This document shows, piece after piece, positions 46,831 through 57,139 of a stretch of 64,000 bases of DNA. The stretch spans positions 9,418,440 to 9,482,439 of the forward strand of contig NW_023601543.1 in assembly GCF_014898055.3 (NCBI RefSeq), written 5' to 3'. Both the position numbers and the translations under genes were made by a program. Position 1 is the stretch's first letter; each line of letters opens with the position of its first letter. The stretch comes from Talpa occidentalis (lineage: Eukaryota; Chordata; Mammalia; Eulipotyphla; Talpidae). The notes under the pieces were generated by a model, which saw only the letters and a program-made list of their open reading frames with translations, was not told the DNA's origin and did not search any database.

Positions 46831-47465
46831 TTTCCTCCAGTTTTAAAGTACTACGATCTTCTCAAGCTGTGTGATAAAACAATTGAGGGCTCTGTCAGGG
46901 CATAAAACCCCACTAACTCTGGTTTTTCTCAATAACATTGACTTTCTGTTTGAAGCCTCTATTACTTAGCTCCCATGACACTTTACTGACAGCATCAGAA
47001 TTACAGAGCTAAATAGCACATACTGGTCCCAGCAATTCTACAGTGAATAAAAATATATTAGCATAAAGTTCAATACATTGAACTTTCACTATACAATATT
47101 GAAATAAGAAAATTTCAATATTTCAATTTCCATATACAATAAGAAAATACATTCATTCAAAATACAAGTATATCACCAGAAAATTACAAGATAAATAATG
47201 TTCACATTCAATGGAATATATTCCTCGCAGGACTGTTGGCTTGAAACAAAAAACCTGGTTGGGTTCTGGTGAAGGTTAGCTTCCAGGATGTAGAAAAAAG
47301 AATAAGTTAGTTCTCTGTGGCCTCTTCTGATAAGCACACCAATCACTTTCATAATAGCTCTACCTTACATCCAAATCATCTTCCACTCCTAGCATCATCA
47401 CATTTGGGATTAGATCTCAACATATGAATTTTGGAAGGACACAAACATTCAGTTCATAACAGCTA
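46831..47465. other. AT-rich DNA with two hairpins
   Basis: No repeat family was placed. Two short perfect inverted repeats lie at 47065-47086 and 47095-47122 and are described under findings. Confidence 0.5.
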
Positions 47466-47720
47466 CCTTTTAAAAATTATTATTTTATTTTAATGAGGTA
47501 GTAACATTGTTTTGTAACACCATACACAATTTAGAGGTACAGGATCACATCTCTTCAAGATGGATGTCACACACCATAGGTACCACCAAAACACCCATAA
47601 TAGCAATCTGGTCCCAGAATCCTGGCCTTCCTCTCCTTTGAAAAATTCTCTAAGTTCCTATGCTGTCTGCAGCAAAGTCACTAAGCACATACTGCTAAAT
47701 ACCCATAGACACACATACAT
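47466..47720 (-). repeat. L1 3' end, minus strand
   Basis: 'tattttaatgaggtagtaac', 'caatttagaggtacaggatc' and 'gtaccaccaaaacacccata' parallel the L1 end at 39604-39780 ('ttattgcggtaacactggtt', 'cttagaggtataggatttc', 'caccaccaaaacaccccca'). Confidence 0.75.
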
Positions 47721-49065
47721 ACACACACAGATGGCACTTGGGGTCTGTGACCTGAATGGGGATGCTTGAAGTATGTTAGATAAACACTCTCTTGCCCTTC
47801 ATCCCCCGTACTCCTGCTCATTCTCTTCATGATCAGAAGGGTTTCTTTGTGCAAGCTCCTGATGAGGTGCCAGGTGAGTGCTGCTAGAGGTACATTTGGA
47901 GGCATTCACTGAAATGTGTTTGCAGGTGAGCTGGGAACATGGACGTTACGTGTAATGGTGACAGAAGAGCTCCACTACTCCCTAATAATGTAACATGAAT
48001 TTGTTGCTGCTTTACATCCAAGGACTATCATGTTATCAGAGCAATGGGAGGGAACAGTGATTATATTTTTGCAAAGATTTATTGTCAAGAATTTAAAGGA
48101 AGCTAGACTCTTTGGCACTACAACTCCATCAATGTGCAGAGAACAGAAACGTCACTAATCCAAGAATGACTTGAATGAACAGGCTAAATACACCCCTTGA
48201 AGAACATGTTCATTTAAAAGAAATACTGAAAGCAGAAAACAACCTTGCCTCCCAACCCATAATAGCTCAGATATTATAGGAACCACAAAGAAGAAAATGA
48301 AAACTAGGTTGCAGGAAATTCTTTCTGATACTAAATCCTGCTGGAAGGTACAGGACAGATCTGAACTGCACAACCTGCTCAGATTCTTGAACTGTTTGGT
48401 CACTTTTTGTCATTTTCACCACTCTCTCCATAGTTATTAAATATTATTACTGCATTTGCCACAGATGCCTTGCTTTTAAGGATTTCATTTTAAAAGCTGA
48501 AGCACCCAAGTGTTTATTTTTTGTAATACAGCATATTCTAATGGTGCTCTTTAGCTAATGCTGCAGCCACCTTATGCCCAATTTCCATTATGAGTCATTA
48601 TTATAGATGTGTAACTTGGCTACAGAAAATTGCTCTATAAAGACACCTGAACAGCAAGTTCTTATACAAGCAAGGAAATTTTAAGATGATGAAATGCTTA
48701 AAAAAAAAGAAGATAATAAATACTCTTTAATACCTTAAACTACCTTTCTGAGCTCTTAAAAGTTAAAAATGACTTGCTGAGGTTTTGCTTTTGTATTTTT
48801 TTCTTTTTCATTTTTGCCCTTTGGAAATAAAAGACAACGTACTTGGCCTCATTCTATAGCAGACTTCTTTCTAACTTCCTTGCCCTTATAAATCAGGCTA
48901 TAAAGAGGTGAGAATCAGCTCCAGATTTGTTCTACCTTTTTTTCCTAGAGTCATGAATATTGCTATTTTCATTGGCTTCACAAAAAAATACAGTGCTGTT
49001 TGTAGTCATTAAAGTAGCCATTGTTTAAGGGAAGTCTCATTAACGTTCCTTTTAAAATCCTTCCC
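47721..49065. other. Unique AT-rich non-coding DNA
   Basis: No repeat or gene was recognised. Confidence 0.45.
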
Positions 49066-49069
49066 TTGG

Positions 49070-49210
49070 AACATTAAGTAGTGAAAAGAACATGCTTTGG
49101 AACAAGATAACACAGAATTCAAATCCTAGCTCTGCACTCAGCTTGTTTTCTCAGACATACAACAGGGACTACACAGATCTTAAGCTACATGAGAGAAGGC
49201 ACAGGCTATG
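49070..49210 (+). repeat. MIR, plus strand
   Basis: 'ttaagtagtgaaaagaacat', 'aattcaaatcctagctctgc' and 'actcagcttgttttctcag' are MIR core landmarks. Confidence 0.7.
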
Positions 49211-49404
49211 TCTAAGTACAGAGTCACAGGCCTAATAGGCACACAGTGCATAGTAGCCAAACTGATGATGGTGGCCATGATTCCTTTCTTGGGAACGAAA
49301 ATATGGGATCTGCCCTGGGCTAAAGAGATTTGGGAAAGTGTCCATCCATGTAAGACAAGGCTTTCATTAATCTCATTCCATGATCTTCAGTTAATGGTTG
49401 GGAA

Positions 49405-49406
<2 letters not shown>

Positions 49407-49448
<42 letters not shown>
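49407..49448. repeat. (AC)n microsatellite
   Basis: About 21 uninterrupted AC units in unique sequence. Confidence 0.96.
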
Positions 49449-49449
<1 letters not shown>

Positions 49450-49450
<1 letters not shown>

Positions 49451-50035
49451 TGCTACCTCCCAGAGAAGGAAGGAAGAGAACAATCAATGAAAAAATAACT
49501 TTATTTAATTGCCAATTTACTGTGCTAATACCAACTAAAATTTATTTACAGGACCTGAAGGAAAGACCCAAAATAAGCATCAGGAAACTCTAGTTGTCTT
49601 GAGATATCCTGAGAATAGAATCTCAGAAGTTATTGTAAAGACCACCCCTTTTATAGATCATTCTAGTCCCTATCATCAGAAGTGAGGGATTTTCTAACTT
49701 GTTTGACCCAGGCTTAAGAGATACAGGGCACAAGATTGCCAACACCACTTGTGTGCTATAAGATCTCTACACAGAAGTGCCAGCTAATGATGCATTCCTT
49801 AGTGAATCCCCCCAAATGTCTTGTGGTTAAGTCATATTCTTGTCATCTTGGGGATGGATGTTGATACAGCTCACCGTATATTCCATGTACTAGTTAACAC
49901 AATCCATTCCATTTAGCCAGCAACACTAAAATAATGGATTCTTGACAGTGACTTGGGTTGGGGTGTAGCATTTGCAAGCAAAACACACTCTACCTCCTCA
50001 ATATTGGCTGCTTTCGTGGAGGCTCTTACAGCTGA
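49450..50035. other. Unique non-coding DNA
   Basis: No repeat or gene was recognised. Confidence 0.45.
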
Positions 50036-50039
50036 CAAC

Positions 50040-50740
50040 ACAACAGAGAACTTCATAAAGAAAGTCTCATGATAGCTGTTATTTATTATGCAAATGCTGC
50101 CTGCCATGGCAACATTGCATCCAGGAGTTTGCTTTATTTGCACTAGGACATGGCCTGCATATTCAAATGAAGGCAGCCGTACATTATGCCTACACATTAC
50201 AAAGATTTTGTTTTCCTTGACACTTACAGGAGAACAAACTGCAATTAATATAGCCTGTTTAAGCAGACAGCACCCAATTAGTTATCATCCATTTTCAGAT
50301 TGGGATGCTAGACAAAAAACATGGAGCTGGGCTCCTTATTCAAAAGGAAAATACATCCAAACTACAGGTTTTCAAAGACACATTTAACTCACAATGGCAA
50401 GGATACTCACTTAGCCTTTAATGTGAAATGGAGTGTTAATTTTTCTCTGTCACCTCTTAATTGCTTCCTTATTATACTGTTCAAGCAGTTAATTGCTAGA
50501 CTGAGTGAAAGAGTGTTTTCAGGGGAAAGGAAATGCCACAGCATGAAAGAAAAAAAATAGAAGCAGTTCACTAGCGTAATTGGGTCTGATATAACATTAG
50601 CTATGGTATTCCTTTTAATGGTATCTACAAAAATTAATAGGCAAAGCCAAATTGTTTGTGATTGGGAAAGTTGAGAAAGATTAAGCCAGTTGGCGTGCCT
50701 ACATGTGACTTGCATCACTGTCACTTACAGAGCCAGCAAG
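50040..50740. promoter_or_regulatory. Candidate conserved enhancer-like element
   Basis: About 700 bp free of repeats, with a dense set of developmental factor motifs. These include a POU octamer ATGCAAAT at 50088-50095, a near-palindromic X-box-like TGCCATGGCAAC at 50102-50113, and several TAATT homeobox cores (for example 50242-50250, 50277-50282, 50455-50495). There is no coding frame longer than 105 codons. Enhancer function is inferred from motif content and AT-rich unique composition only. Confidence 0.35.
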
Positions 50741-51880
50741 TGGACCCTTCCATGACACCCACACTTGGCCCAGATACAGGCTGCCTTCCCCATGTGTGGT
50801 ACAGATGGGGGCACCTCCACCGGCCAGATAACCCCAGTGGGAAAACTGCTTCCAATGTGTCCTGTGGGCGTTTGCCTGATGCCTTTGCTGGGTTAACTCT
50901 TCACAGATAATTGAGGCAGGGGAAGAGAGGGCAGAAAGCTCGTGGCCTAGGTTTCTCGGGCTTTGGAGCACTAGCTCCATTTGCCCTTAGAAAAACTGAC
51001 CCTTCCTTTCAGTACTATCAAGAATAGGAGTTGGCGTTGTCAGAGCTTGATTGTGCTTATTCGGCAAAGAAATGGATAGTCCGAATACAAAGCAAGGATT
51101 ACAGACGTTTATCTAAACAACAAAACATAGATCGCTGACTTTAATGAGGATGTTCGCATGCCAGTGTTACAGAATTCATAATAAGTATTATTTTCTACAT
51201 CCTCTAATTTTATTAGAGCATAGCAATTATTAATGAAGAAAGACTGTAAAGAAAACACTTGCTTACCATGAGGTTAAAGGAGAGAGTTTTACTTATATTG
51301 CATTTTAATTATGATCAAAATAAATAACTTTGTTGCATCTTAAATTCAACTTCCCAATGAAACATAGGAAAAAAAATGTAAGCCATTTACTAGATTGTGT
51401 TCATTAGCATTTATTCAACGATTAACTCATTAGCCTCACTCAATCAGCTATTCCTGTTTGTTTACTGAAGTCTGCTGATCTTTTCCTAGTTTTGCCTCTA
51501 CAAAGGCAGGGATGGGAGATGCAAAAGTTAGTGGGGATGGAGTCTTCTACACAAGGAACAACAGCATGAAACTGAACCAGTGACCCACCTCCAAAGATGC
51601 AGAAGTAAAGAGAATCCAATCCTAAAGTAAACGATTATCAACTATAAGGTATTGAACTACTAAGCAAGAAAACCAAACATTCAATATGAAACATCATAAA
51701 GAAAATCTTTTAGGCTTTGCACTCATCTGCATAGCACTGAAGAGCAAATGATCTAAATTAGTTGTTCTTAATGTAGGTGCAATCATGCTAATCATAGGTA
51801 AAGAACTTAAAATAATCGCATAAAAATTTTATGTGAATGTGAATCTCTGGACATTTTTCTCAGAAAGGATCCAAAGTTTT
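50741..51880. other. Unique non-coding DNA
   Basis: No repeat or gene was recognised. AT-rich with several TAATTA-like cores (51200-51330). Confidence 0.45.
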
Positions 51881-52182
51881 TGTATTAGTTTTCTATGCTG
51901 TGTAACACATCACCACACCTTAAACGGCCTAACACAACACTCATATTTATCTTGCAGTTGCTGTAGCCAGGTGTCTGTGCATGGCTTACGGGGATCCTCC
52001 AAGAGGCTGCCATCAGGGTGTGACCCAGTGCTGTGCTCTCATCTCCCAGCTCTACTGGGGAAAGGTCCACTCCACGTTCGCTCTGGCTGTTGGCAGCATT
52101 GGCTTCCTTTTGGTTGCTGGACTCCCGGACACTTGCTTCACCAAAACCAATAAGGAGAACAAGACCCTCAAGTTAATTTATT

Positions 52183-53204
52183 AAGAAGTCTTAATAGATG
52201 AACAGCTGGGACTACATCAAATTAAAGAGCTTCTGCACAGCAAAAGAGACAATAACAAAAACAAAGAGAAACCCCACCAACTGGGAGAACAGTTTTGCAC
52301 ACAACACTAATGATAAAGGACTGATCACAAAAATCTGCAAAGAGCTGATGAGACTCAACAACAACAAAGAAAATAATCCCGTCAAAAAATGGGCAGAAGA
52401 GGTAAAAAGAAACTCTTCTGAAGAGGAAATGCAAATGGCCAACAGGCATATGAAAAAATGTTCAACATCACTTGTAATCAGGGAAATGCAAATCAAAACT
52501 ACAATGAGACACCATCTTACACCAGTGAGAATGGCACATATTAAAAAAACTAGCAACAACAAATGCTGGCAAGGGTGTGGAGAAAAAGGAACTCTTCTGC
52601 ACTGTTGATGGGAGTGCAAACTGGTCCAACCACTATGGAGAGCTGTGTGGAGATTTCTGGACCTACTAAACATAGAGCTTCCATAGGATCCAGCAATTCC
52701 ACTCCTAGGTGTTTACCCAAAGGACACAGAAACATCAATTCCAAAGAGCACCTGCACCCCTATGTTTATAGCAGCACTGTTTACAATAGCTAAGCTTTGG
52801 AAACAGCCCAAATGCCCAAAAATAGATGACTGGATCAAGAAGATGTGGTACATATACACCATGGAATATTACTCAGCATTCAAAAAAGATAAACACATGC
52901 AATTTGCAGCAACATGGATGGCGCTGGAAGGGATCATGCTCAGTGAAATAAGCCAAAAAGAAAAAGAAAAATACCGGATGGTCTCACTCATAGCAGGAAT
53001 CTAGAAAACTTAAATAAGGGACCAGGAAAATGAATAACTGTAAGAAAGTGAAAATCAAAATCAACAAAAAATTATGAACCAGAGACACTTTTTTGGGGGT
53101 GGGGGGCAGGAGGGGAGGGATTGGGGTCAGAATGGGGGGGTTGAAATTGTGTGGGGAATATAAAAATAAAATTTATTATTAATTAAAAAAAAGAAGTCTT
53201 AATA
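52183..53204 (+). repeat. Young 5'-truncated L1 with perfect target duplication
   Basis: The inserted sequence is 52197-53190 (994 bp). It contains the end of ORF2, a 3' UTR with a G-rich tract at about 53092-53142 and an A-rich tail ending 'aattaaaaaa'. Identical 14-bp target duplications 'aagaagtcttaata' lie at 52183-52196 and 53191-53204. It is the best-preserved L1 in the window and a good reference for the others. Confidence 0.95.
52198..53004 (+). pseudogene. L1 ORF2 C-terminal remnant
   Basis: This is the last ~268 codons of L1 ORF2, the endonuclease/reverse transcriptase of L1, from just after the reverse transcriptase domain through the cysteine-rich C-terminal region to the natural stop at 53002-53004. 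It reads in one frame with two premature stops, one at about 52606-52608 (TGA after LLHC) and one at about 52686 (TAG after IELP). The first part is open for 136 codons. Recognisable blocks are [42 protein letters not shown] and the terminal KMWYIYTMEYYSAFKKDK. As a 5'-truncated copy without the catalytic domains it cannot make an active enzyme. Confidence 0.9.
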
Positions 53205-53424
53205 AGGTAATACAATCACTGGAGTGATAGTTCACCAGTTTTGGCACATTCTATTGGTTACAAGCAAGCCACATGTCCGGCCACACTCAAAAGGAAGGAA
53301 ATATACAAGGCTTTGAACACCAGGAGGCAGAGATCTTGGTGGTCACCTTAGCTTTTCAGATGTTCAAATAAGATCTAAGTTTTGTTTTTAAGTCATAAAC
53401 CATTGGTTTTGTCTACAGAGTAAA

Positions 53425-53965
53425 TGTGTATTATTCATTATCTATTGCTGAGTAACAAATTACTACAAAATTTGGTGTCTTAAAACAACAATAATTACTT
53501 ATTAGTGCTCATCATTTCTGCGGGGCACAGTGTAGATGGCTTACATCTGTTCCAGCATGTCTGAGGTCTCCGCTGGAAGACGGCATGACTGCAAGTTGAA
53601 ATCATCCAAAGGTTCATTCACTTGCCCATCCAAGGACTTATGTCTGCTATTATCAGGAGCCTTGGCTGCTGTCACATGTGGTCCCTATATGGGTGAAAGT
53701 GGGCTTAGTCACGGCAAGCATGGTGTCAGAGATCCACAGGTGCTCACTGAGACAGTTGCGGGGGGAGAAAGAGCGATCATTTCTGATGCCAGAAATCCCA
53801 CGGCTTCACTTGTAATGTGTTCTATTCTATTGGTAGTCGTTACACAGATTCATTTCATTTCAAGATGTCCAATCACAGATGCCGGCTCTCACTGGCAAAG
53901 GAAATGGGATGAATGTGTGGGTAGGATCATCCCGGAAAACACAATCTACCAGAACAAATGAACAT
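53425..53965 (+). repeat. Ancient LTR-like repeat, plus strand
   Basis: It starts 'tattcattatctattgctga', 'gtaacaaattactacaaaat', 'tggtgtcttaaaacaacaat' and continues 'gtgtagatggcttacatctg', 'agcatgtctgaggtctccgc' and 'aaaggttcattcacttgccc'. The order matches a common mammalian LTR-like element. The subfamily is not assigned. A 141-codon open frame (53536-53961) runs through it and is not a gene. Confidence 0.65.
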
Positions 53966-55215
53966 AGGCCTTCGACAAATATTTACTGGGCGCCTATACT
54001 TTGTATAGGTAACAGATCTACTCCTTTGACAAATATTTATCAATCTTTTATATTAGATAGGTCGTGATGCATGATACTGTATCTGTCCTTCAATGTTATA
54101 TAAACTCAATTAAATTGTCCTGAGCAACTTGCCAAAGCAACCTATCTAATAGCCTCCTGAAAGACTGCAAATGTTATTCCCTCATTAAGTCATCCCACTA
54201 TTTGAGAGACAAACACACATCCAGCAACAGTTCCTTTGCCAACACTGAGACTTAAAGCACTGTGGAGGAATCCCAATAATAAACAGAAATTGACAACTTA
54301 TAACTGAGTCCCCAATAGTTCGAGATCCCCATTTATTGTCTTCCCTTCAGATAATAAGTCCATAGACCATTTGTCTTACTGTACTTTATTTTCTCAACAA
54401 ATTGTTCTCAACTTCCTACTATGTGACATGCACTACGTTAGACACAGTCCTACTGCACTGCTTATGGAGACTGACTAGACAAATCAAGAAACCAGGCAAA
54501 CCATCAAACTACCAAGGGACAATAGAAACAGACAGCGCTTTCCTCACTCCCTCTACAAAACAATTGAATTAATCCTGGCATCTTGCTAAATAGTAAAACG
54601 TATCTCCTGGTCCTACCCCACCTTCTGTTTTATTTGGTTTTGGCCTCTGAGAATTTTATTCCTGCCAAACGGGTCAAGCGGGAAAGAAAAGTTAATAAGC
54701 AAGTACACACAGGACAAGACCACGCTGGATAAGAAAGGATCCCTCGATACTCCACACTAGTGTGTCGTGCCACTACCACTCCTCTACACACACACCCCTG
54801 AATCCAACATGGGAAAGAGTACCCCCTTCTTCCACTGACAAACAGTGGTCTCCCAATTTTAAGAGACTGAACTCGCTCTGTACTTTTTGACACAAAAGGC
54901 AGCATGGAAATGGAAGCTAATGGCCATTCCATTGTGTTAGGCAAGCGCCTTACCCCAAAGAACACTGTCTTTACAGATCTCTTCCAAGTCTCGCCCTGAC
55001 CTGACCCTTATGGCGGCTGGGGGTTTAAAATTAACAATCTTTTTAACTACTTTATTTCTGATTGTCATATCCACATCAACCAGCTATTAGGGCCTGACAC
55101 ACCCTTCATTAGGGAAGGTTTTCTGAGTTGCTATGCAAAGCTTTGATAGTGCAGCCGGTCACCCATTCTATCACTTGTCTTTCAGTTATTGGTTGATTGA
55201 GCTGTTTATACTGCT
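53966..55215. other. Unique non-coding DNA
   Basis: No repeat or gene was recognised. A small direct repeat ('gacaaatatttac' and 'gacaaatatttat') lies at about 53974 and 54028. The 111-codon minus-strand frame 54630-54965 has no recognisable domain. Confidence 0.4.
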
Positions 55216-55221
55216 CTTTAA

Positions 55222-55514
55222 AAAGAATAATCACTGGGCCTCCCTGGTGGCACAAGGGGTTACGACGCAACCTATGAGGCTGTCTGCAACCACTGCAGCA
55301 CCAGTTCAATTCCCAGCCAAGGAGCTACCCATATGGTGCAGCAGACCTCTCCTGTCTCACCCGCTGCTCCCCTCAGCAGTGTATTTCAGTCAATCTGCCT
55401 GTCCTGTTCCCCACTCTGTCTCTGGTGAATCCTTTCACCCCCCTGTACACCTCTGGCCTGTACCCCAACTCTTGTATGTATAAATAAATCAATCTAAAAA
55501 AAAGAATAATCACT
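55222..55514 (+). repeat. tRNA-derived SINE, plus strand
   Basis: The body is 55236-55500, with head 'gggcctccctggtggcacaa' and tail 'tataaataaatcaatctaaa'. Target duplication 'aaagaataatcact' at 55222-55235 and 55501-55514, identical. Body variant with 'cctctggcctgtacccc'. Confidence 0.93.
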
Positions 55515-56290
55515 GATTTACAGTGCCATTAGCTGACAAGTTGAAATCCTGCATTGCATTCTGCAGGTTCCCAAAGCTGGCATGAGTCTAGCTTCCTAGA
55601 AAATGTGTCCCTGTAGTCATATGGCTTTAATAAGCTAATAAGTACCACTTGAAACTCCTTGTGACTTATTTCTGGCTACAAAATGAAGATGATGAAGCTA
55701 GTTGAAAACAAAATCACTATGAAGATTGTGGTTGTAGAAGTTATTATTTTGGGGGAAAAAACCTTGGTTATTAGCCTGGTATTCTGAATGGAGATAGTAA
55801 AATACAGGCCCAGGACTTCCTAATCCATTTTCATTGCTCCAGAGTGGATCTTTATTATGTATGACCTTATGTTTGTTCAGTTTCTCAAAGGACTTAGTTG
55901 TTTGTCAACATTGCAAGCATCTGTGTATGTCTTTTTTGTCGCACAGTGTAAAACCAGTGAACGTGGTGTGGATGAGGGGTAGAATACCATGGCGCCATTG
56001 GTGGAACACATTAGCACACCAATATTTAATTTGGGTTGTTAGAGAACTGCAGTTCTGTGACAAAATGGTATTTTCAACCAGTTCCCCTCTCTCCCCTCCC
56101 CTCCTCAAGCTCAGCTCATCCATCATAAAATTGAAGCATGTCGTCCACTGCCACATAGTTCTAAACACCTTTGAAAGCAAACTACTGAGAGACAACACAC
56201 ACAGTGTCCTCTCCCTGGGCAGCAGCATTTTTCACACATAACTAGTCAACCAATTTATTTTTAAAATAAACCAAAGCAGAACGTCTGACC
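55515..56290. other. Unassigned DNA upstream of the KCT2 retrocopy
   Basis: No repeat was identified. An open frame of 135 codons (55834-56241, plus) overlaps antisense frames and shows no domain. Confidence 0.4.
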
Positions 56291-56301
56291 TCATAATTAC
56301 A

Positions 56302-56309
56302 TGACGTCA
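56302..56309. promoter_or_regulatory. Consensus CRE upstream of the retrocopy
   Basis: TGACGTCA, the full palindromic cAMP-response element, is 55 bp upstream of the ancestral initiator position (56357). It may have come with the parental transcript leader, or it may belong to the landing site. Binding is inferred. Confidence 0.45.
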
Positions 56310-56356
56310 CAACTCGTAGAGCTTAGCAACAGCGCAGACGCCTGCCAGAGGACGCC

Positions 56357-57139
56357 CTGGCTGCTGCCGCCCTGAGGAGGAGGACGGGGGGCGTGGAAAT
56401 GGAGCCTCTTCCTACTCTGGGCATCCAGAGCCCTGTGGGATTGGCACATCTGCTGGTGTTGGTCCTCCTGCTTGTGTCCGCTAATGTTCAATCACAGACC
56501 GATTCGTGGAGCGAAATGCTCAAACCAGATGCTCCTACGCCAAACATGACCGCCTCCATACATGAAGACCGGATCAAACCTTCCACCCCACGAATCAGCA
56601 CCACTCTCCTGCAGACAATCAATACAGAGAAACGTGGAGGGACATCCGTAAGACCTCATCCCGCACCTGCCAGTTCTCTGACCGAAAAGGAGGAAGCTGG
56701 TAAACGTGTGGACCCTCTCGTGGAGAAGCGGCATCTTCTCAGGCTGCGTAGTTCTGCATCCGTCACCAAAGACACGCTCAAGAATGGTAATTATGGAAAA
56801 CCAAACACTGACCCATCCCCCAGCCCTAGGGACAATGGGTCCCATGTGACTTTGGGAGAAAACAAAGGCTACATGGACAATGAACCATCAGAGAAGTCTC
56901 CTAAGAGCCCATATGCAAATATGGGGGAAGACAGCCATCTCATCTTTCATTTTTTTATTGTTTGTTTTTGTGTTACTCTGATTTACATCATATATTACAA
57001 CAAAAGGAATATTTTCCTTTTGATTCAAAAGAAGAAATGGTGTAGTCAACTCCATCCCCCAACAATGAAATGTTATGTCCACCAGAATGTTAATCAGGCA
57101 ATGCCTTCTCTGAATTTTGTCAATGATTATATATTTTAA
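56357..57139 (+). CDS. KCT2 (retrocopy): KCT2 (C5orf15) retrocopy with open frame, start codon lost
   Basis: This is an intronless copy of KCT2, a single-pass type I membrane protein of unclear function. From the first ATG (56399) to the stop (57137-57139) there are 246 codons without any stop or frameshift. From that Met, a hydrophobic signal peptide core is at residues 14-28 (GLAHLLVLVLLLVSA), an extracellular Ser/Thr/Pro-rich region follows with sites N49-M-T and N146-G-S, a membrane segment is at about 179-200, and a basic cytoplasmic tail ends NDYIF as in KCT2. The match to KCT2 is clear at the signal peptide, around KDTLKNGNYG, at YNKRNIFLL and at AMPSL. The frame stays open upstream to a TAG at 56324. 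Aligning with human KCT2 puts the parental ATG at 56357, now CTG in a good context (GCCCTGG). The next parental Met is also changed. From CTG the product would be 260 residues against about 265 in human. The luminal part has lost many acidic residues. Whether it is expressed is unknown. Comparison with the parent is from memory. Confidence 0.85.
   Translation: MAAAALRRRTGGVEMEPLPTLGIQSPVGLAHLLVLVLLLVSANVQSQTDSWSEMLKPDAPTPNMTASIHEDRIKPSTPRISTTLLQTINTEKRGGTSVRPHPAPASSLTEKEEAGKRVDPLVEKRHLLRLRSSASVTKDTLKNGNYGKPNTDPSPSPRDNGSHVTLGENKGYMDNEPSEKSPKSPYANMGEDSHLIFHFFIVCFCVTLIYIIYYNKRNIFLLIQKKKWCSQLHPPTMKCYVHQNVNQAMPSLNFVNDYIF

Larger units (their letters stand above)
51884..53375 (+). repeat. Ancient LTR-like repeat split by a young L1
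   Basis: The left part 51884-52196 ('tattagttttctatgctgtg', 'acacatcaccacaccttaaa', 'tgttggcagcattggcttcc') and right part 53191-53375 ('cattctattggttacaagca', 'ggctttgaacaccaggaggc') form one old interspersed repeat of the 'ctattgctgtgtaacaaatt' class. The exact family is not assigned. The L1 at 52197-53190 interrupts it. Confidence 0.65.

Noticed and set aside
47560..47769. Short plus-strand ORF rich in His/Thr
   Set aside because: It falls in a minus-strand L1 end and a CA-rich stretch; no evidence of a gene.
53536..53961. 141-codon plus-strand ORF
   Set aside because: It lies entirely within an ancient LTR-like repeat and has no domain.
56399..57139. The parental, functional KCT2 gene itself
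   Set aside because: The frame is uninterrupted where the parent is split into exons, the normal start is lost, and a processed-looking end follows, so it is a retrocopy.
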